DNA of 64,000 nt from Viola odorata (Eukaryota > Streptophyta > Magnoliopsida > Malpighiales > Violaceae). Below, piece by piece: positions 11,667-22,129 of the stretch (its first letter is position 1; every line of letters begins with the position of its first letter). Position numbers and translations under genes: made by a program. The notes below the pieces were generated by a model that was not told the origin of the DNA, did no database searches, and saw nothing but the letters and a program-made list of their open reading frames with translations. The stretch covers positions 54,297,931 through 54,361,930 of the forward strand of contig OY829541.1 of NCBI GenBank assembly GCA_963691705.1. The letters are read 5' to 3'.

Positions 11667-13599
11667 CCTCTATTCCTGTAATTTTTCGTTTGTTAGTACA
11701 CAATTCTTTAAGAAATTTGGCATAAGAGGGGACTTTTGCAATTAAGTCTAACATAGGAATATTGACAGCTATTTTTCCAAAAACAGCCATGAAATCCCTT
11801 GCTTCATCTTGCTTTTTCTCCTTTGAAGATCTGGGTGGGAAAGGTGGAGGAATTTCTATCATTTCCTCCTGGTGGTTGGGTTTGGCCAAGACATGATCAG
11901 GTTTCTTGATTTCAGTGGTATCAGCAGGCTTGGCCTGAGGTTTGGCCAAGACAACTTCTGCTTCAACTTCTTCCTCCTCATCTTCGTCCAACTCTATAGA
12001 CTGAATTTTTTCGAACTCTTTGTCTGTTTTGGCCCCTTCTCTTTCTGGTAATACATTCCCACTTCTCAAACTCATGGCACTGACATTGTGTGCTGGGTTG
12101 TTCACCGTGGTGGGAGGTAATTTTCCTTGGTTAGCTATCTGTGTGATCTGCTTCTGGAGCTCTGCCAAGCTGGTTTGTGTCGACTGCATATGATTTTTCT
12201 GCAGCTCCATCATGGTTTTGAGTGTATCCTCTACTGATGGACCAGTAAGCTGCAAAGGTCTAGGGGCAGGCGGTAGCTGGGCCAAAGGGGCTTGACCGAG
12301 CGCTTGGCCTAGGTTCTGGCCAAGATTTTGATTTGAAGGGCGCGGTACAAAATGTTGGAAGTTGATAGGGGACTGTTGCTGCTGTTGAGGCACACCTTGA
12401 TTCTGATTCTGGTTTGGAGGGAGTGGGTCTCTCCACCTGAAGTTTGGGTGTGCTCTCCATGTATATTGATTACTTCCTTGAGGGAAGTTTTGCATACTTC
12501 CTTGGTTCTGTGGATATGCTGCATTAACCTAGCTTATGTCATCGGGATGTTACACCATATAACATTTATTGGTTTGATGGTCTTGCTGCTGGCATATTCC
12601 ACACACTGAAGCTATCTGCTCTTGATTCTGGTTTCCTGAAGGCATTGAACCTGGAATATTAACAGAAATATTTTTAACCATATCAGTTAAATCATTAAGC
12701 TTTTGTTCAACATTAATTGCATTTAGGGAAGGAGGTAAAGTATTTCTATCCGAAACGGTGTTATTCTGGCAATTGTCTGCCAATGTCTGGAGTAACATTT
12801 TGGCTCTAGTGACCGTCAGATCTTGTAATGCTCCACTAGCTGCTGAATCCACTTTTTCTTTGCAACTTTGGAGCGTCCCATCATAGAAATATTGTATCAT
12901 AGTGTTGTCTGCTACTCCGTGAGTGGGACAAACTTCTTGTAAATCACGAAACCTCTGATGGTACTCACTGAAGCTCTCGTCGCTTCATTGCTGAATCGCG
13001 ACCATGTCCTTTCTGGCCACCCCCGCCTTCGTTGCATTCCAATACTTATTGAGGAACATTGTAGACATCTCTGCCCACGTGTTGATGGTGTTATGGGGCA
13101 AACTATAGAACCAGTTTTGAGCAGCCCCTTCTAGAGAGCTTGGAAAAGCCTTTAGCTTTGCCCTCTCCATGTTCACAACAGTTGGTTTCATTATGTCACA
13201 TTGAACATGGAGATTCCTCAGGTGCTTGAATGGATTTTCATTGGAATGGCCGTAGAATTTGGGAAGGTTGGCTACCATGTTGGTCTTTATGGACCAATCA
13301 TTTACCACAGCAGGTAGGTTGATGCAGGAAAAGGTCTCCTGTTCTGCTGTTCTGTTCAGCTCCCTCATTGTCAGTTCGGGTCGATTTTCTTCCATGGCTG
13401 GAATGAATGGTTCGTCTTGGTCAAGGTGTTGGCCAAGATCGAGGTCTGAACTGTAAGTTGTTTCAGAACTGGAGGTTTCCGATTCACTTTCTTCCTGGGT
13501 TGCTCTCTGTCGAGCTTGCCTCCTAAGTTGTGCTTCGGTCCTTGTGAGATTGGGATTGCAAGGTAACAAATCTTGTTCTCTGCTAGAGGACCTGGTCAT
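11563..13599 (-). pseudogene. Athila-D gag
   Basis: Capsid/nucleocapsid region starting at the first ATG (13599), 48 bases beyond the primer site. It reads in one frame with stops near 12985, 12550 and 12535, and loses the pol frame near 11670. It has the gag core (NLPKFYGHSNENPFKHLR, then AAQNWFYSLP and TWAEMSTMFLNKY) and a zinc-knuckle-like CGICQQQDHQTNKCY. The Gln/Pro-rich linker carries several dispersed-word copies, translated as LGQNLGQALGQA in one place and LAKPQAKP in another, i.e. in two different frames. Confidence 0.85.
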
Positions 13600-13646
13600 C
13601 AACTGTCATAAAATAATATAAAAGAAACTACAAATACCGTTAGAAA

Positions 13647-13664
13647 TCCCCGACAACGGCGCCA
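13647..13664 (-). other. Primer binding site, tRNA-Asp type
   Basis: The minus strand reads TGGCGCCGTTGTCGGGGA a few bases inside the 5' LTR. This is the Athila primer site complementary to a tRNA-Asp 3' end, with one base differing from the usual TGGCGCCGTTGCCGGGGA. It fixes both orientation and the inner edge of the 5' LTR. Confidence 0.88.
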
Positions 13665-13669
13665 AAATT

Positions 13670-14102
13670 TGGTCACGTGTCGAACACGTCAAATATAAGT
13701 GTATAATAGTTATGGAATTGGGGGTAGAAATACAACTTATCACTGTCTACAAAGACTTGTAGATTGCGGTAAGAGGATCGGTCCACAGAGATCTCTAGGG
13801 AAACGTAGTTCCTGGTTGACTTCCTCGTCACTGAATTTGGTTGGGTGAATCTGAAAATAAAGACAAAAACAAAAGAAGTAAAACAGTTCAAAATAGTCTT
13901 GGTCAAAGGGTTGGCAAGACAGGGGTCAAGATTATGAGATATCAAATAAAGGGGTATCCTTAGTAAGGGCGATGTAAGAGCTTCTGTCCTTATGATTCAA
14001 TCATTGACTCAAGGGTATTTGTCTCTAAATTCATTGTACTGCTATAGAGTGGAGGTGCTCCTGTTCACTCATGCTTCCCTCCTCTTCAAATCATCTAGCG
14101 GG
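13670..14102 (-). repeat. Athila-D 5' LTR, distal (3') segment
   Basis: Starts TGGTCACGTGTCGAACACG and is collinear with 2674-3077 of the other LTR, with an extra short segment near 13972-13998. It stops at 14102, where Athila-E begins. The rest of this LTR resumes at 20000. Confidence 0.88.
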
Positions 14103-15749
14103 TGATCGTCAGTCAAATATACTTAAATTTATCCTGATGCCTAAATGCACAATTAAATGTGTATAGAGCAAGACAAGGTCGAACCACAGAGATTGAAGGA
14201 CTAATTTGCTAGTGAACTAGTATGACAAGGCAATATGCAATAAATCTAACCAAAGTAACAATAACGGGGGGGCGGGGGGGGGGGGTTATGTTGATTAATA
14301 AATTAATCAACGCAGAGTAGGGGAGCTAACAAAACAGAATTGGAAAGTACTTATCTAGGGCACGAAAGTAAATCGTAATCCAGGGCAAGAAATGTAAAGT
14401 GTTATCCAGAGCAAGAGATGTAAACAGATCGAATGCGGGAAAAAGTAATGAAAAGGATATTAATCAAATGAGACGAGATCTTAGCGAAAGGTGCTCCCTT
14501 GGGTTGTTTTCTAGGTCGGCCAGTCATTGGTGCAGAAGTTTTCTAGACTCATGTGCAGATCTGCTATAGGGACCGCGTTTCCACACCGCATCCCCTGCTT
14601 ACCTTCGTAGATAAAAGTCACCCCCCGTTTCCACATATGAGGTGACCTTGACGTTCAGCCATCCTCCCAGCTACCTTCCTTGTCATCAAAAGGTAGCCTT
14701 GACCGTCCGGCCTGTCACGGCTCGAAGTAGGGAGGCTAAATTCAGAACGCCCATGAAGGAGAGGTAAGACAGATCTAGGGCGCGATAGCTCAGCTTGTCA
14801 GACTCGTATCGCATACCCTAGATAACTGTTTACCCCTAGGTGAGGCCTCTCGCGCTGCCTCCCCTAGGTGTCTGCTCCAACTCCAGGGCTTCACGTCAGT
14901 TATAACCCTGGAATATGACATTACTCATGCAGAAATACTAAAAGATGATCAAACTCTTAACATTTCTAGACAAGCATGTAATTAAATCGGTAAACAGTCA
15001 TGTGTCACAAAAAAATATATTAAGCATGCATTAGACCTCTTAGCCAAACTCTACAACCCGTGGAACACCCTTCACCAAGAAAGGGGTATTTAGCTACTCA
15101 TACTATAGTATAAATAGTAGGTATATATAATCATACAATGATAAAACAAGAAAAGTAAAGAGGGAGTAGAGTAAACCGATAGATTAATTAATAATCAAAG
15201 AGGAAAGTTGTTGACAATGGCTGCTCTTGGAAGAGGAGATGATCCCCAGAAAAAAACACTGAAATTAATGTAAGAAATTATCCCTTGGAACAGCCGTCCT
15301 TACAAAACCCTAAAACTATGCTTATATAGCCTAAGCCTAGCTAGGAGACAAAAACAGCTAAGGGGAGAGGAAGGATCAATGAGGGCGTGACAGCACACGT
15401 CCTTGCAAAAGGAATATTCTAGGATTCTGGCACGTCTGGTATCTTCTGGAAGCGCCTGGGATTCCGTGCGGATCTCAGAAGATGCTCTTTGGAAGAAGGC
15501 TCAGAATTGTCGAGGCCTTGGGACAACGCACTGGTCTGGTTCGCGTCGAGGTCTTGACAACGTTCTTTCTTCTAGGAATGGAAAATGGAATTCCTCAGAA
15601 ACGCTCTAAAATAGCTTCTTTTCGGCCTTTTCCCTTCCTTGGTGCTAATCTGCAAATAAGATAGAAATGAGGGTCAAATAGCAACATCGAGCCCCCGAAA
15701 GGGCTAGAAAGGAGGGTAAAACCGAGACCATGAAACGTGCTATCAAACA
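14103..15749 (-). repeat. Athila-E 3' LTR
   Basis: The proposed ends are TGATCG...CAAACA. The right edge is placed before TCCCCACACTG (15750-15760), the complement of a polypurine tract. On the minus strand a TATATAAG box lies at 15321-15328. The LTR has a G-rich run near 14266-14286. The left edge is firm because the flanking Athila-D LTR sequence is known; the right edge is inferred from the TG/CA rule and the tract, since there is no second LTR to compare. Confidence 0.65.
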
Positions 15750-17437
15750 TCCCCACACTGCCCCTATCCTCGCCCTCGAGCATAAACAAAATTGGAAAAC
15801 CACCTCATTCGTAAACATACGCAATCAACTCCCAATACACAGAATCGGCACGTCATCCAAAAAGCTACACCCAAGCAAAACAAATCCAGACCTAGAAAAG
15901 CACCTGCATCCGGCTGATAGGATAATGACCCTACCAACCAGACTTTCCCATATCTAGCCTAATCACCAGCAGTCCTCGCATAGGCATGTATTTGCACTCA
16001 TTCTCAGAATAAAACAAGTGTTTAGGCTATCACTCATGAATGCAAATAACACAACACAGGCATAGTTTGCACGGCAATCCGAGTACTGTAGAACACATGC
16101 ATGGGCAATCAACAATCGGAAAAACAACGCATCAGCAAAAAGAAAGAAATGGGGGTAGAAAGAGATAGAGATGTGGGGGAGAGGAGTAGGAGATGAACAG
16201 AGAAGAACTAGGGAGAGAAAAGAAGAAAAGGAGAGAAATGACCAGATGAAACCTGGTTGGATCCCTTGGCTTAGGAAAAAGGCGAAGTGGCAAGGCAGCT
16301 GCCATTGAGGGCACGAGATGTTTCGAGGGCTAGACAGAGGTCTTCTTTTCGGGGGCAGGAAACTCTTCTGCATAGGCTTCGGATGCGGATGCTTTTACTT
16401 GTAAGGTCAGCCCATTCTTCTTTTATTTTGAAATTTAATTGTTTTTTTTTTTTTTAGAAGGGAAGAAGAGGGTACGATGATGCTAGGGCGCGAGATGTTT
16501 CGATTTCCTTTAGCTCGGCGCTTGCCCTGGATCTATCCAGCATCAATGGTGACTTCTTTTTCGGTTCCCCACACTTGAATATTTCTGGGGCTCGAATACT
16601 CTGAATGGTCTAGGGCTCGAAACTCTTTCGAGCTGTAGCTTTATCTCACCCTAGATTTCTGCTTTCTGCTCTAAAGTCTTTTGCTTCTGTTTGCTTCCCC
16701 ACACTTGAGCTTGCCTGCACACTTTAGGTGTCTAGCCCTCGACGTTACCCTCAACAGTCGCTACCTCACCTGCCAAGGAAAAAGATCAAGAAAAGACAAA
16801 TGGTCAGGAAAGAATATGAAAGAAAGAGGAATGTCGGGGGCTCGAAAAGAAAGAGAATGAATGGGGAGAAAAGAAAGGAAAAGACAATGATGCGAAGCTT
16901 TCCGTCATATTTAAGCTTTCCCATGTCCTAACAGTGACTATACCCGGGGATATTATGCAAACCTAGACCGTGCCTAGCTAAGCATTTTCACTCAAAAATA
17001 ACGGGCATGGAGTTCAAATATGCTCACGGGATCAATTGTGACTACTGGTGTTGTGGCCTAGACATGGATATAAGGTCTAGCAGGCCTAAAGATGCATGCT
17101 CAGGCGTAGTTTGTAATGGATGCCATGCTTTTTCTATGCATCAAAAAGTTGAAAGACGCATGCCAAAAATGAGGGTTTGAAAATTTTCCTAGCATAGCTA
17201 AATTAAAATCCGAAAAAAAAATCATGCAATCATGCAGCAAACGGAAAAATAAACATGCAATCATACAGTTAAAACGTGTAAATAATTCCCCTCCCCACAC
17301 TTAGGCAGCGCATTGTCCTCAATGCGGGGAGAGCAAAAATAAGGAGTTCAAGAAACGTAAGTACAGTACAAGAAAAATTATGACAATTGTTTAGGGGCCC
17401 TTTCGAGGGCTGGAGTGGTAAAAATGTTTGGGGGGGG
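15750..17437 (-). other. Athila-E 3' untranslated region
   Basis: No gene is supported. Several polypurine-like complements (CCCCACACTT) occur near 16568, 16698 and 17292, the last right beside the end of the third ORF. The stretch is rich in short words of the form AGGGC[A/G/T]CGA and TCGAGGGCTAG. Confidence 0.6.
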
Positions 17438-18150
17438 TTACTGCGGAGGCAAATTTCTGCGGGCAACTTCAGCCGTCAAAGCCTGAAGTTCCCGTAGGAT
17501 AAGCTGGAGCAGCCTTGCTTGGGTTGGATCATAGACAATGAGAGGAGTTGGGGGCTGGCTTGGTGCTGCTGAATTCTGGCCTTGTGTCGCTTGGCTTTCG
17601 GGGGCTCGAGGGATGTCATTGGAATGGGGATCCGAGAGATCTGGATAATAAAAAATGCCACCATTCTTGGTCCCGAAAACTTTCTCCGCTGCTGGGGCAC
17701 AACCTGGATAAAAGCTCAACACACCGCGTGAGAGACATAAATGGCCCATGACATCCAAGGTTCTGATATCCAGATCCTTGAATGCCAAAGGCTCGGAAAG
17801 GTTACTAGCAGCCAAGTCAATTTTACGCATATTCACAGCAAATAGGGGGATTAACGAACCAAAAATAGGCCCACGACCACCATTTAAGACATGCAATACA
17901 CCAGAAGCTATCCAAAAGCCTAGGTTGACCCTACGTTTGTGTTTCATGCACCATAAAAAGAAAAGTTCCTGCACAGATATCTGTCCCGAGGAACCAAATA
18001 TTGCGGAAAAGGTGAGGGCTAGATAAATAGTGCAAGATACGCAAAGCAGGATCAACTATTTCATGGGCTTTACTACCCTTAGTATCATATTTAGCATTAG
18101 GCTTATTGGTTAACTCACAAAAAGCAGCAGTGGCATCAAAAACACTGCTT
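17438..18150 (-). pseudogene. Athila-E third ORF, C-terminal fragment
   Basis: Homologous to the third ORF of Athila-D: LFFLWCMKHKRRVNLGFW aligns with LFLLWCIFHQKRVNLGLY, and DPALRILHYL with NPALRMLHRT. The N-terminal part is lost at the junction near 18150. A frameshift lies near 18000-18030 between the two readable segments. The C-terminus ends at 17438 with a Gln/Pro-rich tail that lacks the LGQ/GQD repeats of Athila-C and -D. Confidence 0.75.
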
Positions 18151-18359
18151 GTCATGGGCGTCTTGGAATAGCAGAACCAGAAGAAGCCAAAGTCGCAAAG
18201 GGCGTCTTGGAAGTCCGTTTCCCCTGCTTCTTACGACCCTTTCGGCGGACCGGAGGCCTCCATGGTGGCGAAGGAGGGGGATGATCTGAGTCCGGTGAAG
18301 TCAGGGGAGTCGGCAAGGAATCACGATCCATGGAACTTAAGAAATAAAAATCTACCATG
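18151..18359 (-). pseudogene. Tat antisense gene 3, truncated copy in Tat-F
   Basis: Starts at ATG 18359 (MVDFYFLSSMDRDS) and aligns with the Tat-B protein at 36634: both have the block PTSPDSDNPPPSPPWRP (with small changes) followed by a basic run. It is cut at the junction near 18150, so the acidic C-terminal half is missing. Its TATA box (TATATAAGG, minus strand, within 18423-18435) lies about 70 bases upstream of the ATG, the same distance and context as in Tat-B. Confidence 0.65.
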
Positions 18360-18847
18360 TCACCTGCAAAAGCAAAAAAAAGAAGGAAAAGGATGAAGAT
18401 GAACAGGAAAGGGAAACCAAACTCCCTTATATAGCCGAGTGAGCATTTCGATCCCTGAAAAATCAATTAAGACGCTTGGGAAAAATAACTGCAATTGCAG
18501 AATCCGATCCGTCACAGGCGCATCTGCTCGTTGAACGCACCAATCAAAGGGCACCAAAGAACCGCCCAACCACCTGCCACTGAAAAGACGGCCCTGTAAC
18601 AGTCAAGACAGAGCATTCATTGCTAATTCCCGGAACACGACCACTGCAATACAATGTCCCGAGGAAGACCCGTTTTCAGTTGGGCTCATGACAAATATTT
18701 CCAACCAATAAAGCAAGCAACCAAGCAAGAAAAAGAGAAGACTTGGGAAAAAGCAGAGATAGTTATTTATTTATGGCCAGGTGGCCTTAGCGTTCAAATA
18801 TGTACAAGAAACATAAGAAAAGCAACGAGAAGAAGCGGAGCCAGTGG

Positions 18848-19231
18848 TCAGATATTGGACCCCGCAACATCTTCCCCTGGCACAACGGGAACCTCCCTTA
18901 AAGCGTCAGCGACGGAGGTTAGTTCGGAAGAGCAAGCTCTCATGCCCTTTAGGCAGCAGGCCAGCAGATCTTTCCTCTGCTGCAGCATCGAGGCCACCAC
19001 ATCAAGGTGAGCACTGACAGTGGCCAGTTTCGCCAAACTCTCTAGGGGATTAAAATCCTCCAGAGTTATTCCCAGCTGTCTAGACAGAATAGGGGTTAGC
19101 ACCCCTTGCAGCTCCAGGACATCCTCGGAGGTCTTGGTGATCATCCTCTCCAGGAAGCCGATATCACCCTCAGTGAGATTCTTCAGGGTCAGAGTTTTGG
19201 AGATCAGGAAATTGCGAGTCAGTTCATCCAT
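18848..19231 (-). CDS. Tat antisense gene 4, intact copy in Tat-F
   Basis: A 127-residue protein from ATG 19231, opposite in strand to the retrotransposon. I do not recognise a known domain. It looks helical. It aligns over its whole length with the 125-residue Tat-B protein (37100-37477), at roughly 60% identity by eye; the shared blocks include KTSEDVLELQGVLTP, LQQRKDLLACCLKGMRA and the start MDxLTxNFLxSK. A TATAAAT box on the minus strand near 19293-19300 is about 65 bases upstream. That the reading frame survives in a copy whose body is mostly deleted suggests either recent activity or earlier selection. Confidence 0.6.
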   Translation of the reverse strand: MDELTRNFLISKTLTLKNLTEGDIGFLERMITKTSEDVLELQGVLTPILSRQLGITLEDFNPLESLAKLATVSAHLDVVASMLQQRKDLLACCLKGMRACSSELTSVADALREVPVVPGEDVAGSNI

Positions 19232-19426
19232 GGCGGAATATGAAAAGAAAGAACGTGAAAAATGCGAAGAAACTGGCGCAGAGGAACCTCTGATTTATAG
19301 ATCCTGACAAAAAACCGTCAGGACCATCTTCTGAGGCAAAACCACCCCGGTACTTAAAGGGACTCTCCGTAAGAGAAGGAACGTTAGCCCTTGGTAAACA
19401 CTCGGGCTCATTTTCAGTTGGGCTTA

Positions 19427-19999
19427 TGATAACAATCCACCTAAAAGAAAGGGTATTTTCGTCTATCACCCGGTGAGAAGAGGCATAGCTACTGTTTGGC
19501 ACCACCACGGTAGGGACAAGATTGCTACCTTCCCCAAAGGCTAACGCTACAGAGGCTAACGGGGCCCTACCGGCTCCTCTCACGGACCTCATGCTTGGCT
19601 CAAGGAGTTACCTCACCCCCAGAGAAAACCACGCGTCAGGATTAACGCTCCGGCCATTATCCTACCGCGGCAATATCTACCTAAAACACCTACCGCCGAG
19701 GTAGCGTATCACGATAAGGGCGAATCACAGACCCTAACGTGAGCGATAGCTCCGTACCCGTTTACTCGGGCGGGAACGCCCCCTTTCTTCTATAAATACC
19801 TCCCCCACAAAGGAGGCAGGTAAGCGGACTGGACTAGCCAAAACTCTGCCAATTTCAGTACACATACTGACTTAAGCATCGGAGTGTTTCCGCCGGAGAC
19901 CCCCTCCGGCGTATTGCAGGTACTGTGGACCGTCGCGCACACTGATCTGAGAAGAGCTGCTCCGCCATACATCCTTCGGCAGAAGACAAATTATTATCA
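19427..19999 (+). repeat. Tat-F 3' LTR
   Basis: Runs from TGATAACAATCC to ATTATTATCA. It is preceded by TTTTCAGTTGGGCTTA, the same sequence that precedes the Tat-B 3' LTR. It retains a TATAAATA promoter box (near 19791) and the segment CTTAAGCATCGGAGTG, but is otherwise much diverged from the Tat-B LTRs. Confidence 0.85.
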
Positions 20000-20703
20000 A
20001 TATATAAGAACACAACTCTTCAACCCTTACCAAGAATAGATGTTTAGCTAGACGTACTCATAGATGGAAGAATAAAATATTTACTTGCATAATAAAACTA
20101 AATCCGAGAATTCCACAATAGGAAAATTTCGGAGCAGGAAAATAGTTCAATGTTGAAAACGGGAAAAGAAAAGAGATCGGAGAGTCGATGGAAAGGCAAG
20201 ACAAAATCCGACTAAATACTAGAAAAAGCCTCTTGTCCTTTTCCAACTCTAACTCTTCAAACAAATCTTAAAAGATAATAATGTTTTCTATGAGAAATAA
20301 ATCGCAACAAAAGAGGGAGGTCCTAAATAGGATTCTTCGAAATAGATCAGCGTCAGATCCCTCTTGAGTTGCTAGATAACAACGACTTGTCAGCTCACAA
20401 GGCCTAGATGAAACGTGGCCCAAAAGGTTTGCTGATGCTGTCGCTCGAGATGGCTTGTCGCGACATGAGTCTTGGCCAAGCCTCCGGCCAAGACGAATTG
20501 GTAATCGTTCCTCTCTGCGCGAATGGGTCTTGGCCAAGGTCTAGGCCAAGACGATCTGATAATCAACTCCAGCGCGCCATTGAAATGCTCCGCTCCAGAA
20601 CCAGAACTGCCAAAGTATGAGGAAAGAAAGGAAAATCAGTAGATTTTCTGCCCAAACAATATGTAAATGGGCAGTCAAAACATGATTAAATGCAATGCAA
20701 TCA
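20000..20703 (-). repeat. Athila-D 5' LTR, proximal (5') segment
   Basis: Collinear with about 3468-4170 of the other LTR and nearly identical to it. It ends GCAATGCAATCA followed by the target duplication GGGGT. Perfect inverted words GTCTTGGCC-N8-GGCCAAGAC lie at 20469-20494 and 20527-20552, exactly as in the partner LTR. Confidence 0.92.
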
Positions 20704-20832
20704 GGGGTGAACAGCCGAAAGAGAAAATCTGGGAGTCCTGGTGTCTGTTGTGTTTTTCTTGTGTTTTTGTTTTGTTTTTTAGTCTTTAAGTCTGTATGCT
20801 TGGGGGCAAGCATAGTTTAAGTGTGGGAAATT
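20704..20832 (+). other. Athila-C untranslated tail and polypurine tract
   Basis: Resumes the sequence broken at 2673 and leads into AAGTGTGGGAAATT (20819-20832), the polypurine tract that directly precedes the 3' LTR. It matches the same region of Athila-D on the opposite strand (GGCAAGCATAGTTTAAGTGTGG type). Confidence 0.8.
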
Positions 20833-22129
20833 TGATTGTATTGCATTTAATCATGTTTTTACTGTCCATTCACTTATTTTCTGGGCAGTAATTCTATTGA
20901 TTTCCTAGAAATTTCCTATGCTTTGCCAGTTCTGGTTTGGAGGCATTTCATTGGAGGATTCTGATCTTGGAGCATTAGAGTTGGTTTTCAGAACGTATTG
21001 GCCTAGAGTTTGGCCAAGACCCCTTCGCGCACCAAAGTATCGATACCAGATCGTCTTGCCCGGGAGCTTGGCCAAGACTATTTCGCGAAAGACTATCTTG
21101 AGCAGCAGTGTTGGCAACCTCTTGGGCCGCCTTTCGGCTGGGCCTTGCGTGCTTGCAAATACAATCCAGCGAATTCAGAGGGATCAGACGACAATCAATT
21201 TAAGAATCCTTGTTAGGATCTCCCTCTATTTTTGTTTATTTCAAACTCCTTTTATAATTCAAAACATTGTTACTTTCTCCATATATTTTGGAGGAGTTTG
21301 AATTAGAATAGGATGAGGGTTTTCAGCTCTATATAGTTGAGCTCGTACACCATCCTCTAGCTCTCTCTTCTCTTCTTCTACAATTTAAAAACAAGTTCTT
21401 GCTCCGGAATTTAATTCTTTGAAATTCTCAGATTTATTTATTTATGCAAACAAATATATTTATTTTACATCCATGAGTATGAGTAGCTAAACATCCATTC
21501 TTGGTAAGGGTTGATGAGCTTCGTTCTTATGCATTCGTGAGATCAAACCATCCTTCATATTCTCGCCGATTCGTATTCACTTATTTCTTAAGCTTCATAC
21601 ATCGCTAACTCACTAGAGACAAGATCTGATCATTCTTGTACCCTAGTAGGGAAGAGTTGCAGCCAACCTTGAAGGAGTGGGAGCACCCAACCGGATAGGT
21701 AAAGTAGCTACTAGTCTCGCGCCAGACTAGAAGAAATAAGTGATCTAGACCAAGACCAGATTGACAATCTAGGGTCTCCATAGGGAGACAACTTGGCTAG
21801 GTACTGTCTTCTCCTATACCATTGAGGAAGCGAACAACCATTCAAGACAGCAGTCAAACGGATAAACCCTTTAACCAGCAAGGTGTCCCTTGGCTAGGAT
21901 TATCAAGAAAGGGAGCATCCGCCTGGTAATTTGCAGAGGAGGGAAGTCAGGAGTGAACAGGAGCACCTCCACTCTATAGTAGCACTATGAATATAGAGAT
22001 GAATATCCTTGCATCCATGATCGAATCATAAGAACAGAAGCTCTCATATCGCCCTTACCTGGAATCCCCTTTTATTCGACTTTTTCAGTATTGACCCCCT
22101 ATCTTGGCCAAGCCTTTGACCAAGACTAC
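20833..22129 (+). repeat. Athila-C 3' LTR, left segment
   Basis: Begins TGATTGTATTGC. A TATATAG promoter box occurs near 21330. Dispersed words lie at 20998-21020, 21053-21078 and 22101-22126. It is cut after ACTAC (22125-22129) by Tat-B and resumes at 38981. Confidence 0.88.

Larger units (their letters stand above)
14103..18150 (-). mobile_element. Athila-E: 3' half of a different Athila family
   Basis: It begins TGATCGTCAGTC inside the Athila-D 5' LTR, at the position equivalent to about 3078. It consists of a 1647-bp 3' LTR, about 1.7 kb of untranslated tail and the C-terminal part of a third ORF. The 5' half (5' LTR, gag, pol) is missing: the ORF is cut near 18150 and runs directly into Tat-F. 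The sequence is unlike C/D/G outside the third-ORF domain, so this is a separate family. Confidence 0.75.
18151..19999 (+). mobile_element. Tat-F: 3' remnant of a diverged Tat Ty3/gypsy element
   Basis: It contains two antisense genes homologous to the last two of Tat-B, then a 573-bp 3' LTR ending at 19999. The right flank (ATATATAAGAAC) is Athila-D LTR sequence equivalent to about 3470, so this is a true element end. The left end near 18150 is a deletion breakpoint, not an element boundary. The original insertion was therefore independent of Athila-E and in the same Athila-D LTR. Confidence 0.75.
2674..20703 (-). mobile_element. Athila-D: full-length Athila Ty3/gypsy element, minus strand, with nested insertions
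   Basis: The element runs from TGATCGTGTGTCG at 2674 to GCAATGCAATCA at 20703 and is flanked by GGGGT at 2669-2673 and 20704-20708. On the minus strand the order is 5' LTR, tRNA-Asp-like primer site, gag, protease, reverse transcriptase, RNase H, integrase, a long spacer, the third ORF, a 1.1-kb untranslated tail and the 3' LTR. This is standard Athila order. The 5' LTR is broken by Athila-E and Tat-F (14103-19999). Without these the element is about 12 kb. Gag and pol carry several stops and at least one frameshift, so it cannot make a full polyprotein. Confidence 0.93.

Noticed and set aside
14103..19999. Treating E and F as one new chimeric element
   Set aside because: Each outer end matches a separate insertion point in the Athila-D LTR and the intervening LTR segment is missing, which a deletion explains more simply.
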